Shown here: piece by piece, positions 9,959-21,057 of the stretch
Numbering within the stretch: the stretch's first letter is position 1
How the letters are laid out: each line of letters begins with the position of its first letter
Origin: Erinaceus europaeus
Taxonomy: Eukaryota; Chordata; Mammalia; Eulipotyphla; Erinaceidae
Direction of reading: 5' to 3'
Length of the DNA: 64,000 bases
Assembly: GCF_950295315.1 (NCBI RefSeq)
Contig: NC_080166.1
Span: 98,461,141 to 98,525,140 of the forward strand
Program-made: the position numbers and the translations under genes
The notes under the pieces: model-generated
The model's database searches: none
The model's input: only the letters and a program-made list of their open reading frames with translations
Told to the model about the DNA's origin: nothing

Positions 9959-11504
9959 CTAAATTCTTAAATTTGTAACCCAATTTTCTAACATAAACTC
10001 AATTTTTTTTTGCTAATTTAGAATTATCCATTCAGATGAAAGGTGTTCGCACTGTTACATCTCAAAACACCAATACTTCAATCATAAAAATGTTAAATGC
10101 TGTTATAAAATGGCAGTGTCTCTTTAATGTTATAAACTTTATATATATAACCCAGCACTTGATAGCAATGAGTTTCATGTCCTCCTTCTTTACATCTGAG
10201 TTTATAATTACATTTTCCACTATAAGATCGATTCACCATCTAAAAATCCATTTCTTATGTGGGGCCACAGGCATTGTTCTCCTATTTTCCTGAAATGACA
10301 TAATGACCAAGTGTAAAAAGCATTTTGTAACTATCATGACAATAAAGTAATAATCTAAAGATTAGACAGCCCAAAAGATTGCTTTGCAGCTACTAACAGT
10401 AACTGACATTTAGATATGATAGAAATGCTCAATTTATTTCAAGCAATTTTTTAAAGAATGTCATCCATATACACTATGAAGTGACTTGGGTCAAATTGAA
10501 GATTCTCTTGAAAACAGCTTCAATGCTCTTGCTCGAGTAATTGAAAAACGTGGAGATTTTGATAACAACTCCAATCACAAATTTAATATGGTCTGTTTAG
10601 GTTAGGAAAGGAAGATTCTACAGCCTATGTTATATGACATCCAATCTGAGAAAAAAACCTTTATTAAACCTATAATGGGGAAATTCTACCTCACACTTAG
10701 TTTAACACTGAACTACAATCTTCAGTAGTGTATTTCAGGATATCAAGCCAAGATAAATGTCTATCAGTTTGATGACTTTCTAGCCATTTAAGCTTTTCTT
10801 TTATTGAAGTATATCATAGTGCTTAAAACCAGGATATTTGTCAGAGAAGAATTTAAAAAGGTCTGATGTATTTACAACATCCATAAATTTTCTTTAGTGA
10901 ATGGTGATGGATTGTCTACCAGGCAGACATTGTATAGAAACATAACTGACCCATCATGTCTAGTTGGGTATGGTAACAGTTCTTTATTCAACTTAAGAAT
11001 TTAGAAATACTATAGTTTTAGAAGACATGGACAACAAAAATTGTGTAATATTACTTGTAAACTTTCTGTAAATTAAAAAAAAAATTAAATGACTCTTTGC
11101 ATTAACTACTTCCCCTCTTCCTACTGCTCCTGTGCTCCATTCTTCCACCCTGCCTTCTACCCTTTCCACCTTTTCATCTTCCCGTTCCTCCAATCTTGCC
11201 CCTCCCATTACTGCCACTATACACTTAGCAATATTGACGTGCCAATCACTAACACAGTTCCAACTAGATCAAAAAAGTTTTTCTCTACACTTAAGAAAAA
11301 ATACAGACAAAAAAACCCAAGACTAGCTACCAAAGCAGATAGTCAAAATAATATGTTTATATTGGAGTCATTTACCCCAATCAATTACAAGGTAGATACC
11401 ACTTCAGTCTTGGAATTTTTTACTTAGCGTTTCTTTACTCTCTCTCTCTCTGATTCTATCTATATCTATCTCTCTTATTTTAATATGAGAACATTGTTCA
11501 TCTT
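9959..11504. other. Mostly single-copy sequence, includes inverted-repeat arm 2
   Basis: Outside arm 2 (10247-10466) there is no recognised repeat. Directly after arm 2 a short exon-like open stretch (about 10470-10605) has no identifiable family. The frames at 10993-11427 are compositional. Confidence 0.45.
10247..10466 (-). repeat. Inverted repeat, arm 2
   Basis: Reverse-complement partner of 7964-8176. It carries a few extra bases (TAGATTA in the middle) compared with arm 1. Confidence 0.85.
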
Positions 11505-11600
11505 TGGTTTATGATATTGCCTGGTACTGAACCTGGGAGCTTCAAGACTCTTATTTGAAACTCTTTTTGCATAACCACTATGCTATAGGCTCCTGCACTT
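11505..11600 (-). repeat. SINE type E fragment
   Basis: TACTGAACCTGGGAGCTTCA and TTTTGCATAACCACTATGCT are the reverse complement of a tRNA-like head that I call type E. Other copies are at 40575, 45579 and 15905/25216. Confidence 0.65.
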
Positions 11601-11782
11601 ATTTTTCTGATTAAAAAAAAACCCCTAGATACATAAATCTTACATGTAATGATTATATATTATATTGTAATATATATGCTATATTATATATGTAGTGATT
11701 ATATCTTATATGTATGATAGGTTAAAGCTAGTTTAATTCTTGGTCATTTTCCTCTTAATAATAGAGTTAAATTCATATGAGG

Positions 11783-12065
11783 AGTGGGTCGGGCGGTGAT
11801 GCAGTGGGTTAAGCGCACATGGCGCAAAGTGCAAGGACAGGCATAAGGATCCCAGTTCAAGCCCCCAGCTCCCCACCTGCAGGGGAGTTGCCTCACAAGT
11901 GGTGAAGCAGGTATGCAGGTGTGTATCTTTTTCTCCAACCCTCTGTCTTCTCCTCCTCTCTCCATTACTCTCTGTCCTAGCCAACAACGATGACATCAAT
12001 AACAACAATAATAACTACAACAATAAAAAGTCTAGGGCAACAAGAGGGAAAATAAATAAAATAAA
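11783..12065 (+). repeat. SINE type A
   Basis: Complete copy: GTGGGTTAAGCGCACATGGC, CAGTTCAAGCCCC B box, CT-rich body, TGTCCTAGCCAACAACGATG, then (AACAATAAT)n and an A-rich tail. Confidence 0.9.
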
Positions 12066-12470
12066 AAATGTTTTAAAAAATCACATGAAGAATTTAAATA
12101 TCCTATTTTCCGAGGGAAACTTTAGGGATTTCTGCATCTATGTGGACCTACAGGAAATCTCCAAATAATTAGGTCTCATGACCATTTTCATTGATTAAAT
12201 TGAATGGGGAACACAGAAATAAAACACTTAATGATCACATAAATGATTGTTTCATCCTTGGAATTTTCTTTGCCAGTTAAAGGAGAATAAACACTGTATG
12301 GAATCATGGAAAGGGGGAAATCTCTTTAATTCTTGCTAATTATGAGTTAACTTACTAAAGGGAGACAAAAAATACTAAATTCTGTATAATTCAAATTAGA
12401 TTCCCATCTACCATAGCAATCATAAGCTGCACTGGATTCATTAAGTAAGTTACCTCTTAACACACACACA

Positions 12471-12509
<39 letters not shown>

Positions 12510-12914
12510 CTTTTAAGTTAAATCATTTATTCTTAAGAAAACAGAGGAAAAACAGAACATTTTATTGGAAAGTATAGAAATAATAAACTACAATCCCTGA
12601 ATATCCCAGTATAAAGAGGCTTTGCTTTTCCATGCAGTCATGACACTTCTCCATTTTTTATGTTTAAATATTCTCAGTCATTCAATTTTTCAGTGAAACT
12701 GGGATAGCATGGCTATATATTTGCTCACTCATTTTGCTTTTTTGAGTTTCCAATTTTATAAATTTGTTTCATTATTCTGTGTGATTTTGAGAATCTACTA
12801 TGTGACAATCACTGCAGGAGCCTCTAAAAAGAACAAATTAAAACATCTTGCTCTAAAATAAAGCATGCTGCCATTGTCCCTTTACGTCCATTCTTATTAC
12901 TGCTTATTATTATT
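12066..12914. other. Single-copy sequence with (CA)n microsatellite
   Basis: The (CA)n runs from 12461 to 12508 with one T interruption. I see nothing else in this stretch. Confidence 0.6.
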
Positions 12915-13204
12915 ATTTTTTCTTATTGCCAACAAGGTTATCACTGGGGCTTAATACCAGTACTATAAGTCTACCATTCCTGGTGGTCATCCCCCCTTCT
13001 TCTTATTATATATATCATAGAGAAAGTGAGAGAAGGTGAGAGGACAGGGAGATAAAGAGAGGAAGGGAGAAAAATACAGACAGCTGCAGACCTGCTTTGC
13101 AGCTTGTGAAATGGACCCCCTGCAGGTGGGGAACAGTAGCTTGAACTCAGATCCTTGCACTTGGTAATGTGTGTGCCTAATTGGGTACACCACCACTTGG
13201 CCCT
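12915..13204 (-). repeat. SINE, long form, diverged
   Basis: Reverse complement of a long-form SINE: TTATCACTGGGGCTTAATAC module, GAGAGAAGG body, CCCTGCAGGTGGGGAACAG, and a decayed head ending TACACCACCACTTGGCCC. Confidence 0.8.
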
Positions 13205-15344
13205 CATTATGATTATTTTTTAATACCCATTATAAATTTGCCTCTTCAGTTTCCTATAGTCATGGAGAGGAAATTGACTTAGTGAATCATTAAAAAGCAA
13301 AGCATTTATCTAAGTAACATGATTTTTAATATATTGAGAATATGAGAAAACCAGATAGAAGATTCAAAATAGAAACTTAGGTAAAGTCAAGAAAAAATAT
13401 GGTCATATTAAACAGTGAAAAAGTTAGTGACATTTAACAGCTGAATTGCTTCTGACACCAAAGATTTAAATGCATACTTGTTCTCAAACAATGTCACTAG
13501 ACATTGATCTTCAGTGGTTTTATGTATAATTTGACTACCTTATTTTAATCTTTATTTAGAACTTCCAATTTGAATTACAGCTTTACAATAATACAAAAAC
13601 ACATAGATTTACTATAATGTCTGCAATTATATGAGGGCACTTAATACTTTTCACTTTGTACTGATTAGATTTCTACTTGTTCTTGCTTAAGCAAATATTA
13701 AGAACACTTAAAAAAATCCTATTCTAGTCTTAATGATAAAAGACAGTGTCATATAAAAAACTAATAATTAAGACTTTAATAATTAAATTTGATCTCAATC
13801 CTGCATTTTGCTCAAGTACTTCTGTGACAGGGAAGGTGAGAGTTTATAAAACAATGTTAAGTGATACCCACATGAATCTGCCACTGAAATGTACTACAGT
13901 AGAAGGCCAAGAATTCTTTAAACTATCTGCTTTCTATCACGTGACTTGTCATACAGTTACTGAGTAGAGTAGCTTTTGGAAGTTCAAAAATTATAATTGA
14001 GATTGTTTCTTGCTGAATCATAATACAAGAAGCTGAACATATATCCAACTTCAAAGTACACTGATCACAACAAAAGTATAAATAAGCAGCTGCCTCTCAA
14101 AGGATTTAAAATAGGTCACACTGATTTCACCATAATATAGAAATTTCTGCAACAATAACCTCCAACCCAGCTTTCATTCTTAGACTCTCAACTTAAAAAT
14201 AAAACTCTATTCCCAAGCAAGATTTTTCTGAAGGGTATAATATATACAGATAGCATAAATTCAATCACAGAGAAAGATTCAGGTAATAAAAAAATATTTA
14301 TGTCCCATTTTTCAATTAAAAACCTACCAAATATACTGTTATAATTTTTATCATTTATTAGTACAAAGCCTAAAATGGAACATTACTTCTTTCTCTTGAT
14401 AAAGAATCTATAATTTAAAATTGCTATGAGTCAGATTGATAGAGCTCAAAGAATCAGTCTGAATTGTTTTTTGAAATAATTTTCATTTTCATGCTTTCTA
14501 AATAATGTTTTCCACTAGTTTTGTTCTATAATATATCCATGTCACTAGAGTCAAATAAGCATAGACTTCTCTAACTTCAATGACCAGTCTCATTTATTGA
14601 CCTCAGTTCCTAATGTAGTAAGTACTTAAAAACTTTGCTCTCTAAAATTATCATCTTTGGCATTTACCCACTTCTTGGACCTTTATCCAAAATTATTACA
14701 ACTTTTGGTTAAATTAATTTAGGTCTTGTCAAGATATTCATGACAGTAACACACCTCTGGTATAATTACTTTTATTTTTCATCTTCTAGCTTACACTTCA
14801 CTGTTTTTATTTTGCTACACTAAATGTTGCAACTTTTCCCAAATTCTTATAAGCATGTTTTTCAAACCTATCAATATCTCTCAATGCATCATCAATTAGG
14901 TAGAGAGACCATTGTTACTCCCCTAAGCTGCTATCTTGTGCTGACTACAACTTGCTGCTCCATCTGCAATGCTACCTGCTGGGATGCTTCACCACCCTAG
15001 CACTGAACTTGACTATTTGCAATGATCAAATCCCCACAATTCTCTCTTCACTGATTTCCTTCCTTTTGTTTATAAATATTCTAACAACCTCCCCCCTCCT
15101 CCAAAAAAAGTGGAGTAACTATCTTTGATGTTTTCTTACCACTAAAATATATTTATTTCCTCCATTCTTAGACAAAAACTAAACTATCACAGTCTTTGGG
15201 GGATTCTATTACTCTTTCATAAAGAATCTATCTAGTCTTAGTTTTAATTTTAGCTGTGTTTCTGAACTACTTTCAAATACATAGAGAAGAATTTACCCTG
15301 TAAGATCTACCTTTTTCTACTTATTAATTAATTTGTTTCTTGTT
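13205..15344. other. Single-copy sequence, no gene seen
   Basis: About 2.1 kb, AT-rich, with no repeat of the window's main families. The 73-codon plus frame at 13746-13967 shows no domain, signal or splice context. Confidence 0.5.
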
Positions 15345-15595
15345 GCCTCTAGAGTTATCCCAGGGGCTTAGTGCCAGCACTATGAATCCACTGCTCCTGG
15401 AGGTTTTTTCTTTTTTTCCTTCTATTTTTTACTCAATATGACAGAAATTGAGGTGGTAAGGGGAGATAGAGAGGAGAGAGATATATAGACAACTGCAGAC
15501 CTGCTTCATCACTTGTGAATAGTGAGAAAGGCTCAAACCTGGGTCCTTGTGAAGATTTTTCTACATAGTACTATTAGCCACCACCCAACCACACC
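15345..15595 (-). repeat. SINE, long form, diverged
   Basis: GTTATCCCAGGGGCTTAGTG module, GACAACTGCAGACCTGCTTC body and AACCTGGGTCCTTGTG head on the minus strand. Confidence 0.8.
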
Positions 15596-15734
15596 TTTTT
15601 CTACTCTTACATCACAACTTTACCCTATATCCATTCCACTATTAAAAATGATTGAACCAGATATTACAGTGAATTATTCATATATTTTGTAGACCTGGGG
15701 AAGAAATCAGAGGCTATTTCACCACTCTGGGCGA

Positions 15735-15895
15735 CCTATTTTTACATTCAGAGAGGCAAGAAAAGAGACACAAAAGAAAGGACAGCACTGAAAATTCCTC
15801 CACTGCCAAAGCATTTGCATCTGCTGCTGAAACTTGAACCTGGGTCATATTCACGGAAAGATATATGCCTTACCATCATGAAAGCTATTTCTTTC
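15735..15895 (-). repeat. SINE type D, diverged
   Basis: AAATTCCTCCACTGCCAAAG, TTGAACCTGGGTCATATTC and the decayed head match the reverse complement of type D (compare 62100-62262). Confidence 0.5.
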
Positions 15896-15904
15896 ATCTA
15901 TTTT

Positions 15905-16005
15905 TATTTTAAATATTGTTTTATTTTAATAAGATACAGAGAGAAAGATCAGAACACTGCTGAGTTCTGCTTTACAGTCGTGCTGGGGGTTGAATCTAAG
16001 ACCAC
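15905..16005 (-). repeat. SINE type E, part 1 of 3 (interrupted)
   Basis: GTGCTGGGGGTTGAATCTAA runs to GACCAC and is then cut by the provirus. The SINE resumes at 23836-23858 (AAAGCCTCAAGCATGAAAG) and ends at 25216-25262 (CTTTTGCATAATCATTATG) after an L1. Confidence 0.8.
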
Positions 16006-16461
16006 TGCTGGGAAATTGTGCAGATGCAGTCACATCTGCCATGTTGTCCCCACAGGCTACTGCTAGTTCCCGTAAGAGTTGGGACATTCTCGGAGTGCCT
16101 GTTCTGCCATGTTGTGCCCTCAGGGCATTGTCTATTTCCCCGCAATATTTGGAGTGCTTTGGTTACTCCTCCCCCCTCCCATTCTCACGAGAGTGCTATG
16201 GTTACTCCTCCCCCTTCCCATTCTCGTGAAAGCTACTCCTATAAAATCCCTTCTCCTTCTGCACCTCTCTCTCTTGCTGGCTTTTCACTTTGGTGGTTAG
16301 ATGCAGAAAAGGATGCTGCGTGAGGCGGCCATTTTTGCTACCTCCATGTGGCCCAACCTGCTTCTCTCATACCCAACTCTGAGGTGCCAGCACAAATAAA
16401 GATTTGTGTTCCCTCTTCACTCCAGACCTCCTCTCTCTCTTCTCCACGGTGCAGAATGACA
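16006..16461 (+). mobile_element. 5' LTR of the class II provirus
   Basis: Starts TGCTGGGAAATTGTGCAG and ends GCAGAATGACA. TATA-like TATAAAA is at 16240-16246 and the polyadenylation signal AATAAA at 16395-16400, so transcription would start near 16270. It lacks the 19 bp (about 23540-23558) present in the 3' LTR. Confidence 0.9.
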
Positions 16462-16463
16462 TC

Positions 16464-16482
16464 TAGCGCCCATCGTGTCCCG
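16464..16482 (+). promoter_or_regulatory. Primer binding site, tRNA-Lys-like
   Basis: TAGCGCCCATCGTG matches the complement of the tRNA-Lys(1,2) 3' end at about 12 of the first 14 bases. It lies two bases after the LTR end, as expected. Confidence 0.7.
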
Positions 16483-16696
16483 CACTCACGCCCCGCTGGG
16501 TGGCCCGGCCTGAGGTCCAGAAAATTCGCCCAGACACAGGTAAGTGGCATCCTCCTGCCTCTGTGGTCCCGCGTTTCCCCCCACCATGGGATTTTTTCCA
16601 CTTTACGAGGAGGTGTCCCAGACATTATATCCTTCTCTCCTGTGACAGGTTTTCGATCTCAGAGATGCTTTAATTTTCACTACACCGTGGGTTCTC

Positions 16697-17261
16697 ATGT
16701 CTATCTTTGCTACTTTCAGGATATGTACAAGGCCTCCTGCCAAAAGGTTAAGTGACCTTGAGGTTGAGATACGAGAGTTAAAGGATATGTGCTTAAGACT
16801 TAAACCCCCTAAGCGATCTCAGTCAGCCCCAAAACCGCTGCCCCCGGAGACACGTGTTCGGTTTCTTCTGCAGCGGCTTCTGCTTCCATAACCCCTCCCC
16901 CTGCTGATACCTCATTATTAAGAGACCTTGTGGCTGAGATACAGAGTTAAAGGGTATGTTTTCAGCGTTTAGAGACCTTAAACCTTTTGCAGTCTGCCCC
17001 AAGAGCTCCGTCCCCATAGATACGTGTTTAGTTTCCCCTGTGGCCACTACGGCAGCTTCCACTTCTGTGACTCTTTCCCCCACATCATCAAACCAAGTCC
17101 ACACCTTCCTGGTAAATGTGGCCCCCAATAGACAAAACCCTCAGGTGTGGCATCCGTACTCCTCCAAAGAGCTCAGAGAACTCAGACAGGCCGTGAAGGA
17201 GGATGGAATTCATGCCCCATGGACCAAGTCCATTGTACGAAACTTTTACCCGGAACCTTAA
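16697..17261 (+). pseudogene. gag: gag remnant: matrix/linker region and capsid start
   Basis: No full matrix domain is recognisable. From 16748 a Leu/Glu-rich stretch (DLEVEIRELKDMCLRL, likely coiled coil) followed by a Pro/Ser-rich stretch is present in two diverged tandem copies of about 170 bp (16748-16916, 16917-17090). In the frame of 16956-17261 the start of capsid follows, with YSSKELRELRQAVKEDGIHA and WTKSIVRNFYP. That frame is lost near 17255, where the rest of capsid continues in another frame. No intact start codon for a full Gag is evident. Confidence 0.75.
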
Positions 17262-18069
17262 CACCCCCCAGAACTGGAAAGACCTGGCTTGTGCTATACT
17301 CCCAGACCCCCTCTACCTGCAATGGAAGGAATGCTTCCGTGATGAATGCTCTAGACAATCACAGGAAACTAGTACTAAACAGACAGAATGGAATTTTGAT
17401 GTATTGTTTGGAGTAGGAGAGTTTGAAACTGGAACTCAGCAGGCAGAAGCCAAGTTTCCAACCAGTTATTTTGAACAGGTACGCATCTGCACAGCACAAG
17501 CATGGGAAAGGTTAACCCCAACCACAGTAGAGGCCTCAGTCCCCATTAACTTTCTTCGCCAAGGCACTGACGAATCCTTAGCGAACTTCATCTCAAGGGT
17601 GAGGGCAACCTTAGAGAGAAGGATTTTTAATCCTGAAGTCCGTTCTCTTCTGCGTTCTATTGTCTGGAATGGCATGATTCCACAATTCCATCAGGCATGC
17701 CTTAGTCTTAAACACCTACACCCATATAATTGGATTTTAGTGACACAGAAACTTACATCAAGCTCTTATGAGGCACCCATTATGACACAGGTTTATGCAG
17801 TTACCCCACGTAATCAAACAGGGCCTGCTTTCACTGTGGCTGCCAAGGGCATTGGCATAACCAATGTCCAGATAAGCTCCAGTCAGGACAACCACGCCTC
17901 TAGTCAGGGCAAACATGCCTCCAGTCAGGGCAAACACGCCTCCAGTCAGGGCAACCACGCCACCAGTCAGGGATCCAGAGGCCACGAACACCTTGTCCTA
18001 GATGTCAGAAAGGTTTTCATTGGAAGAGAGATTTTTGGTCCAAATTTCATAAAGATGGCATGCCCCTGA
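17203..18069 (+). pseudogene. gag: gag remnant: capsid and nucleocapsid
   Basis: Capsid identity rests on WKDLACAILPDPLYLQWKEC and a major-homology-region-like segment ending ESLANFISRVRATLERRI. A frameshift near 17820 moves the nucleocapsid to another frame, where a perfect CCHC zinc knuckle is encoded at 17826-17867 (CFHCGCQGHWHNQC). A second knuckle at 17994-18035 has lost its last Cys (CPRCQKGFHWKRDF; the codon is TTT). Between them lies a 21-bp repeat. The long open frame at 17203-18069 therefore reads out of frame past residue ~205. Confidence 0.85.
17880..17972 (+). repeat. 21-bp tandem repeat between the zinc knuckles, about 4.5 copies
   Basis: Unit near CAGTCAGGGCAAACACGCCT, at 17880, 17901, 17922, 17943 and a partial copy. 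In the knuckle frame it encodes a heptapeptide of type QSGQ(P/T)R(L/H). One copy carries a TAG stop. Confidence 0.9.
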
Positions 18070-18122
18070 ATGGTACAAATTCGAGGCCTGAGATTTTGTG
18101 GACCACTCTTGTTTTAGAATGA

Positions 18123-18482
18123 GGTCACCCTACTATGACAGTAAGGATTGGCAATATTCCTTTTAAATGTTTGATTGACACGGGGGCAGAAAAGATGATT
18201 TTAAGGCAAGCAGAGGTTCCCCAAAATTGGGAACTCCTCCCAGGACCCTGTATACACGGAGTTGGAGGGGTGACCCAATCCATTCTCACACAAGATTCAC
18301 TCATGTGGGAAGACCTGGAAGGTTCTACTGGACACTTCCACCCATTGGTAGCTGATATTAGCACCAACCTATTGGGCAGGGATCTTCTAGAATGTCTTGA
18401 TGTTAGGATATCCACAGATGCCTCTGCAGAGCTTAACACCTGCTCCTGTGAGACCAGATCTAATCAGCACCCCCAATACTAA
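18123..18482 (+). pseudogene. pro: Retroviral aspartic protease remnant
   Basis: Same frame as the second zinc knuckle, separated from it by about 30 codons and an in-frame TGA (18120-18122). The active-site motif reads DTGAE where most family members have DTGAD or DTGAA; the catalytic Asp is present. The flap region and the C-terminal LLGRDLLE motif are visible. Length from the first open codon is about 115 residues, near the size expected for PR alone. There is no room for the dUTPase domain that usually precedes PR in betaretroviruses. Confidence 0.85.
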
Positions 18483-18532
18483 CTGCCATTGTTCGTAACC
18501 AAACTCCCTGCTTAGACTGGCTTTCTAATGAG

Positions 18533-19445
18533 CCTGTCTGGGTGGAACAGTGGCCTTTGCCTAGGGATAAGCTAGAAATTTTAAAAGAGCTCATCCGAGA
18601 GCAGTTGTCCTTGGGACACATTCATCATTCCAGAAGCCCATGGAATACTCCTGTCTTTGTGATTAAAAAGCGCTCAGGAAAATGACGCCTTCTCCAAGGT
18701 CTCCATACAGTAAATAAAACCATGCAGGTCTGGGGCTCCCACAAAAATGGGTTTGCCTCTTGCTTCTGCAATTCCCACGGGAATTCCAATCGTAGCTATT
18801 GATATACAAGATTGTTTTTTCTCTATTCCATTGCATCTGCAAGATTGTAAACGTTTTGCCTTCTCTGTTCCTTCTATTAATAACGCTAGCCCTGCCAATA
18901 GATTTGAATGCATAGTGCTGCCCCAGGGCATGGCCAATAGTCCTACAATTTGTCAAGAGGCTGTTAAATCTGCCCTTTTTCCATATATTCATAAGGGCCT
19001 TAATGTTTTTCACTACATGGATGATGTATTAATATGGGGAGAATTAGATACAGATCTCTGTGCCCTACGTGATTCTCTCATTCCTGCATTAAAGAAAAGC
19101 GGCCTTAATGTAGTTCCTGAGAAGATACAGCTAATTCCTTCAATATCTTTCTTAGGTTCAGAGATTTCTTTAACACAAATTCGTCCCTTAAAACCTAGTG
19201 TTACTTTTCCATCTAACCTTACTCTTGCTTCTTTACAAAGTTTTCTTGGAAATTTAAATTGGCTTAGGGAGTATCTTTATCTGCCTACAAGCTGCCTCCA
19301 ACCACTGTTTGACCTGTTAAAAGGAAATAAACAGCCCTCCTCAAAACGGCCCTCCTTGGCACTAGAAACGGTTAACCAGGCCCTCCAGGACATGCACCTT
19401 GTTCGATTCTACCCCCTCTTCTCTGGTAAAACTTCTAATATTTAA
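18533..19445 (+). pseudogene. pol: Reverse transcriptase remnant (pol, N-terminal part)
   Basis: The first segment (18533-18682) encodes the fingers start ([27 protein letters not shown]) and stops at TGA 18683-18685, where families of this kind have Trp. After one or more frameshifts in 18690-18760, the frame from 18747 encodes the palm: IDIQDCFFSIPL, LPQGMANSP and the catalytic YMDD at 19014-19025. The YMDD aspartates and the first Asp are present, so damage is in the reading frame rather than the catalytic core. It continues to 19445, followed by another frameshift. Confidence 0.92.
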
Positions 19446-20230
19446 CTCCACCCCCACAGTAGTAGGGGCATTGTGGCAGAACCATGGGGTTCTCGAGTGG
19501 CTTCACACACCAGTAGGCGGAGCTCCAAGACTCCTCACTGAGATAGACGCATTAGCATTCATGGTTCGCCAAGGAAGAAATAGGTCTGTGCAGGTCTTAG
19601 GGAAAGAACCGGATTTAATTATTCTTCCATTTTCTCTCACAGATACAGAGTGGCTCATACAGCATCATTCCCACTTTGCCATAAGCTTCATGGGGTTTCC
19701 AGAACAAATAGATAGCCATTTTCCTTCTAATAAATTGATAGCTTCTCTACCTCTTTTGCCTGTACTAGCACCCAAACTTTTCTCTCGAGATCCCATCCCC
19801 TCTGCTCCTACAGTCTTTACTGATGGAGGAAAAAAGGGAGCTGCTGCTCTTATATATTACCCAGACAAACAATCCCCTAAACCTCTCTTTACTGAGCTTC
19901 CTGATAATTACCCTCAGTACAAAGAACTTTATGCTGTTTTCCTTGCATTAAAAGCTGTACCAGAATCCTTCAACCTTTTTTCTGACAGTGTGTATACTGT
20001 TAACTTACTTCCATGGCTTGCTCGTTCTTATGTGAGAACTGATGACAACCACTTTCCCCTCTCTTGATTCAAATCGCATCTATGCTCTGTTCTCGAATGC
20101 AACCACTGTATATTCAACACTTTTGTTCCCACAGCCCTCTGCCTGGTTCCCTGTCTGAATGGAATGCTGCAGCTGACTGCCTTGCCTCCACAGGAACTCT
20201 CCTAGTCTCTGTCTCTGATCCTGCTGACTT
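19399..20230 (+). pseudogene. pol: RT connection and RNase H remnant (pol)
   Basis: The frame 19399-20067 contains the connection domain and RNase H. FTDGG (first Asp), KELYAV (Glu) and FSDSVYTV (second Asp) mark three acidic residues of the active site. A frameshift at about 20065 moves the C-terminal part to 20064-20381, where SEWNAAADCLA supplies the last Asp. Confidence 0.88.
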
Positions 20231-21057
20231 TCATTCCCTAACCTATGTTAATCTTAAAGGCCTTCAAGCTCGATTTCCTGATGTTCCTGTACCACAGTTG
20301 AAAAACATCCTTGCTACATGCTCTTCCTGTGCAAGTCTCATAAAAACACCTGCTATTGAGACTCTTGGGTTTAACCCCTGAGGCTTAAAAGCCAATGCTC
20401 TTTGGCAAATTGATGTCACCCACATACCAAACTTTGGCAAACAAAAATATGTGTTTGTCTCAATTGATACCTTTTCTAAATTTATGTGGGCAACAGCTCA
20501 GATGGGAGAAAGCTCTAAAAAGCTTATAAGCCATATGCTCTCCTGTTTTGCTGTGATGGGCTTACATCTTCAACTGGAAACTGACAATGGCCCTGCATTT
20601 ACCAGGAAACAATTTAAAGATTTTGTTCCCTCTGGAACATTACTCATACCACAGGCATTCCCTATAATCCACAGGGACAAGGCATTGTCGGGAGGGCCCA
20701 TCAAACCCTTAAGGCTCAATTAAATAAAGATAAAGGAGGAATGTACCCCCCAATATCCAGCTAGCAAAAGCCTTAACTACATTAAATATCTTTAATATTT
20801 ACAATAATTCGGACCTACCTCATATTATTCTTCACTGGTAAACACCATCTACTCTCCCATCTATTAAGGTCAAATGGAAAGACCCACTTGATAAAATTTG
20901 GAAAGGGCCTGACCCTCTATTGAGCATGGGAAGAGGTTTTGCATGCATTTCCCCACATAATTACTCTAAACCTGTCTGGGTTCCTGCCCGCCATGTCCGA
21001 CAATACCTGCATGATGGCACTGCTATCCCTAAAGAACAAGAAATACAAGAGGACTAG
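20230..21057 (+). pseudogene. pol: Integrase remnant (pol, C-terminal part)
   Basis: The N-terminal zinc domain keeps the Cys pair (CSSC) and one His, but the second His position reads Tyr. A TGA at 20379-20381 interrupts. The core starts with WQIDVTHI (first catalytic Asp at 20412-20414) and LETDNGPAF (second at 20583-20585). After a frameshift near 20655 the segment [10 protein letters not shown] is followed by Gly (GGG, 20690-20692) where the catalytic Glu belongs. The C-terminal GRGFAC and WVPARHVRQYL region runs to a TAG at 21055-21057. Four independent lesions disable it. Confidence 0.88.

Noticed and set aside
17758..17991. Minus-strand 77-codon frame with a repeated Gly/Val/Leu pattern
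   Set aside because: Antisense of the 21-bp repeat in the gag nucleocapsid region.
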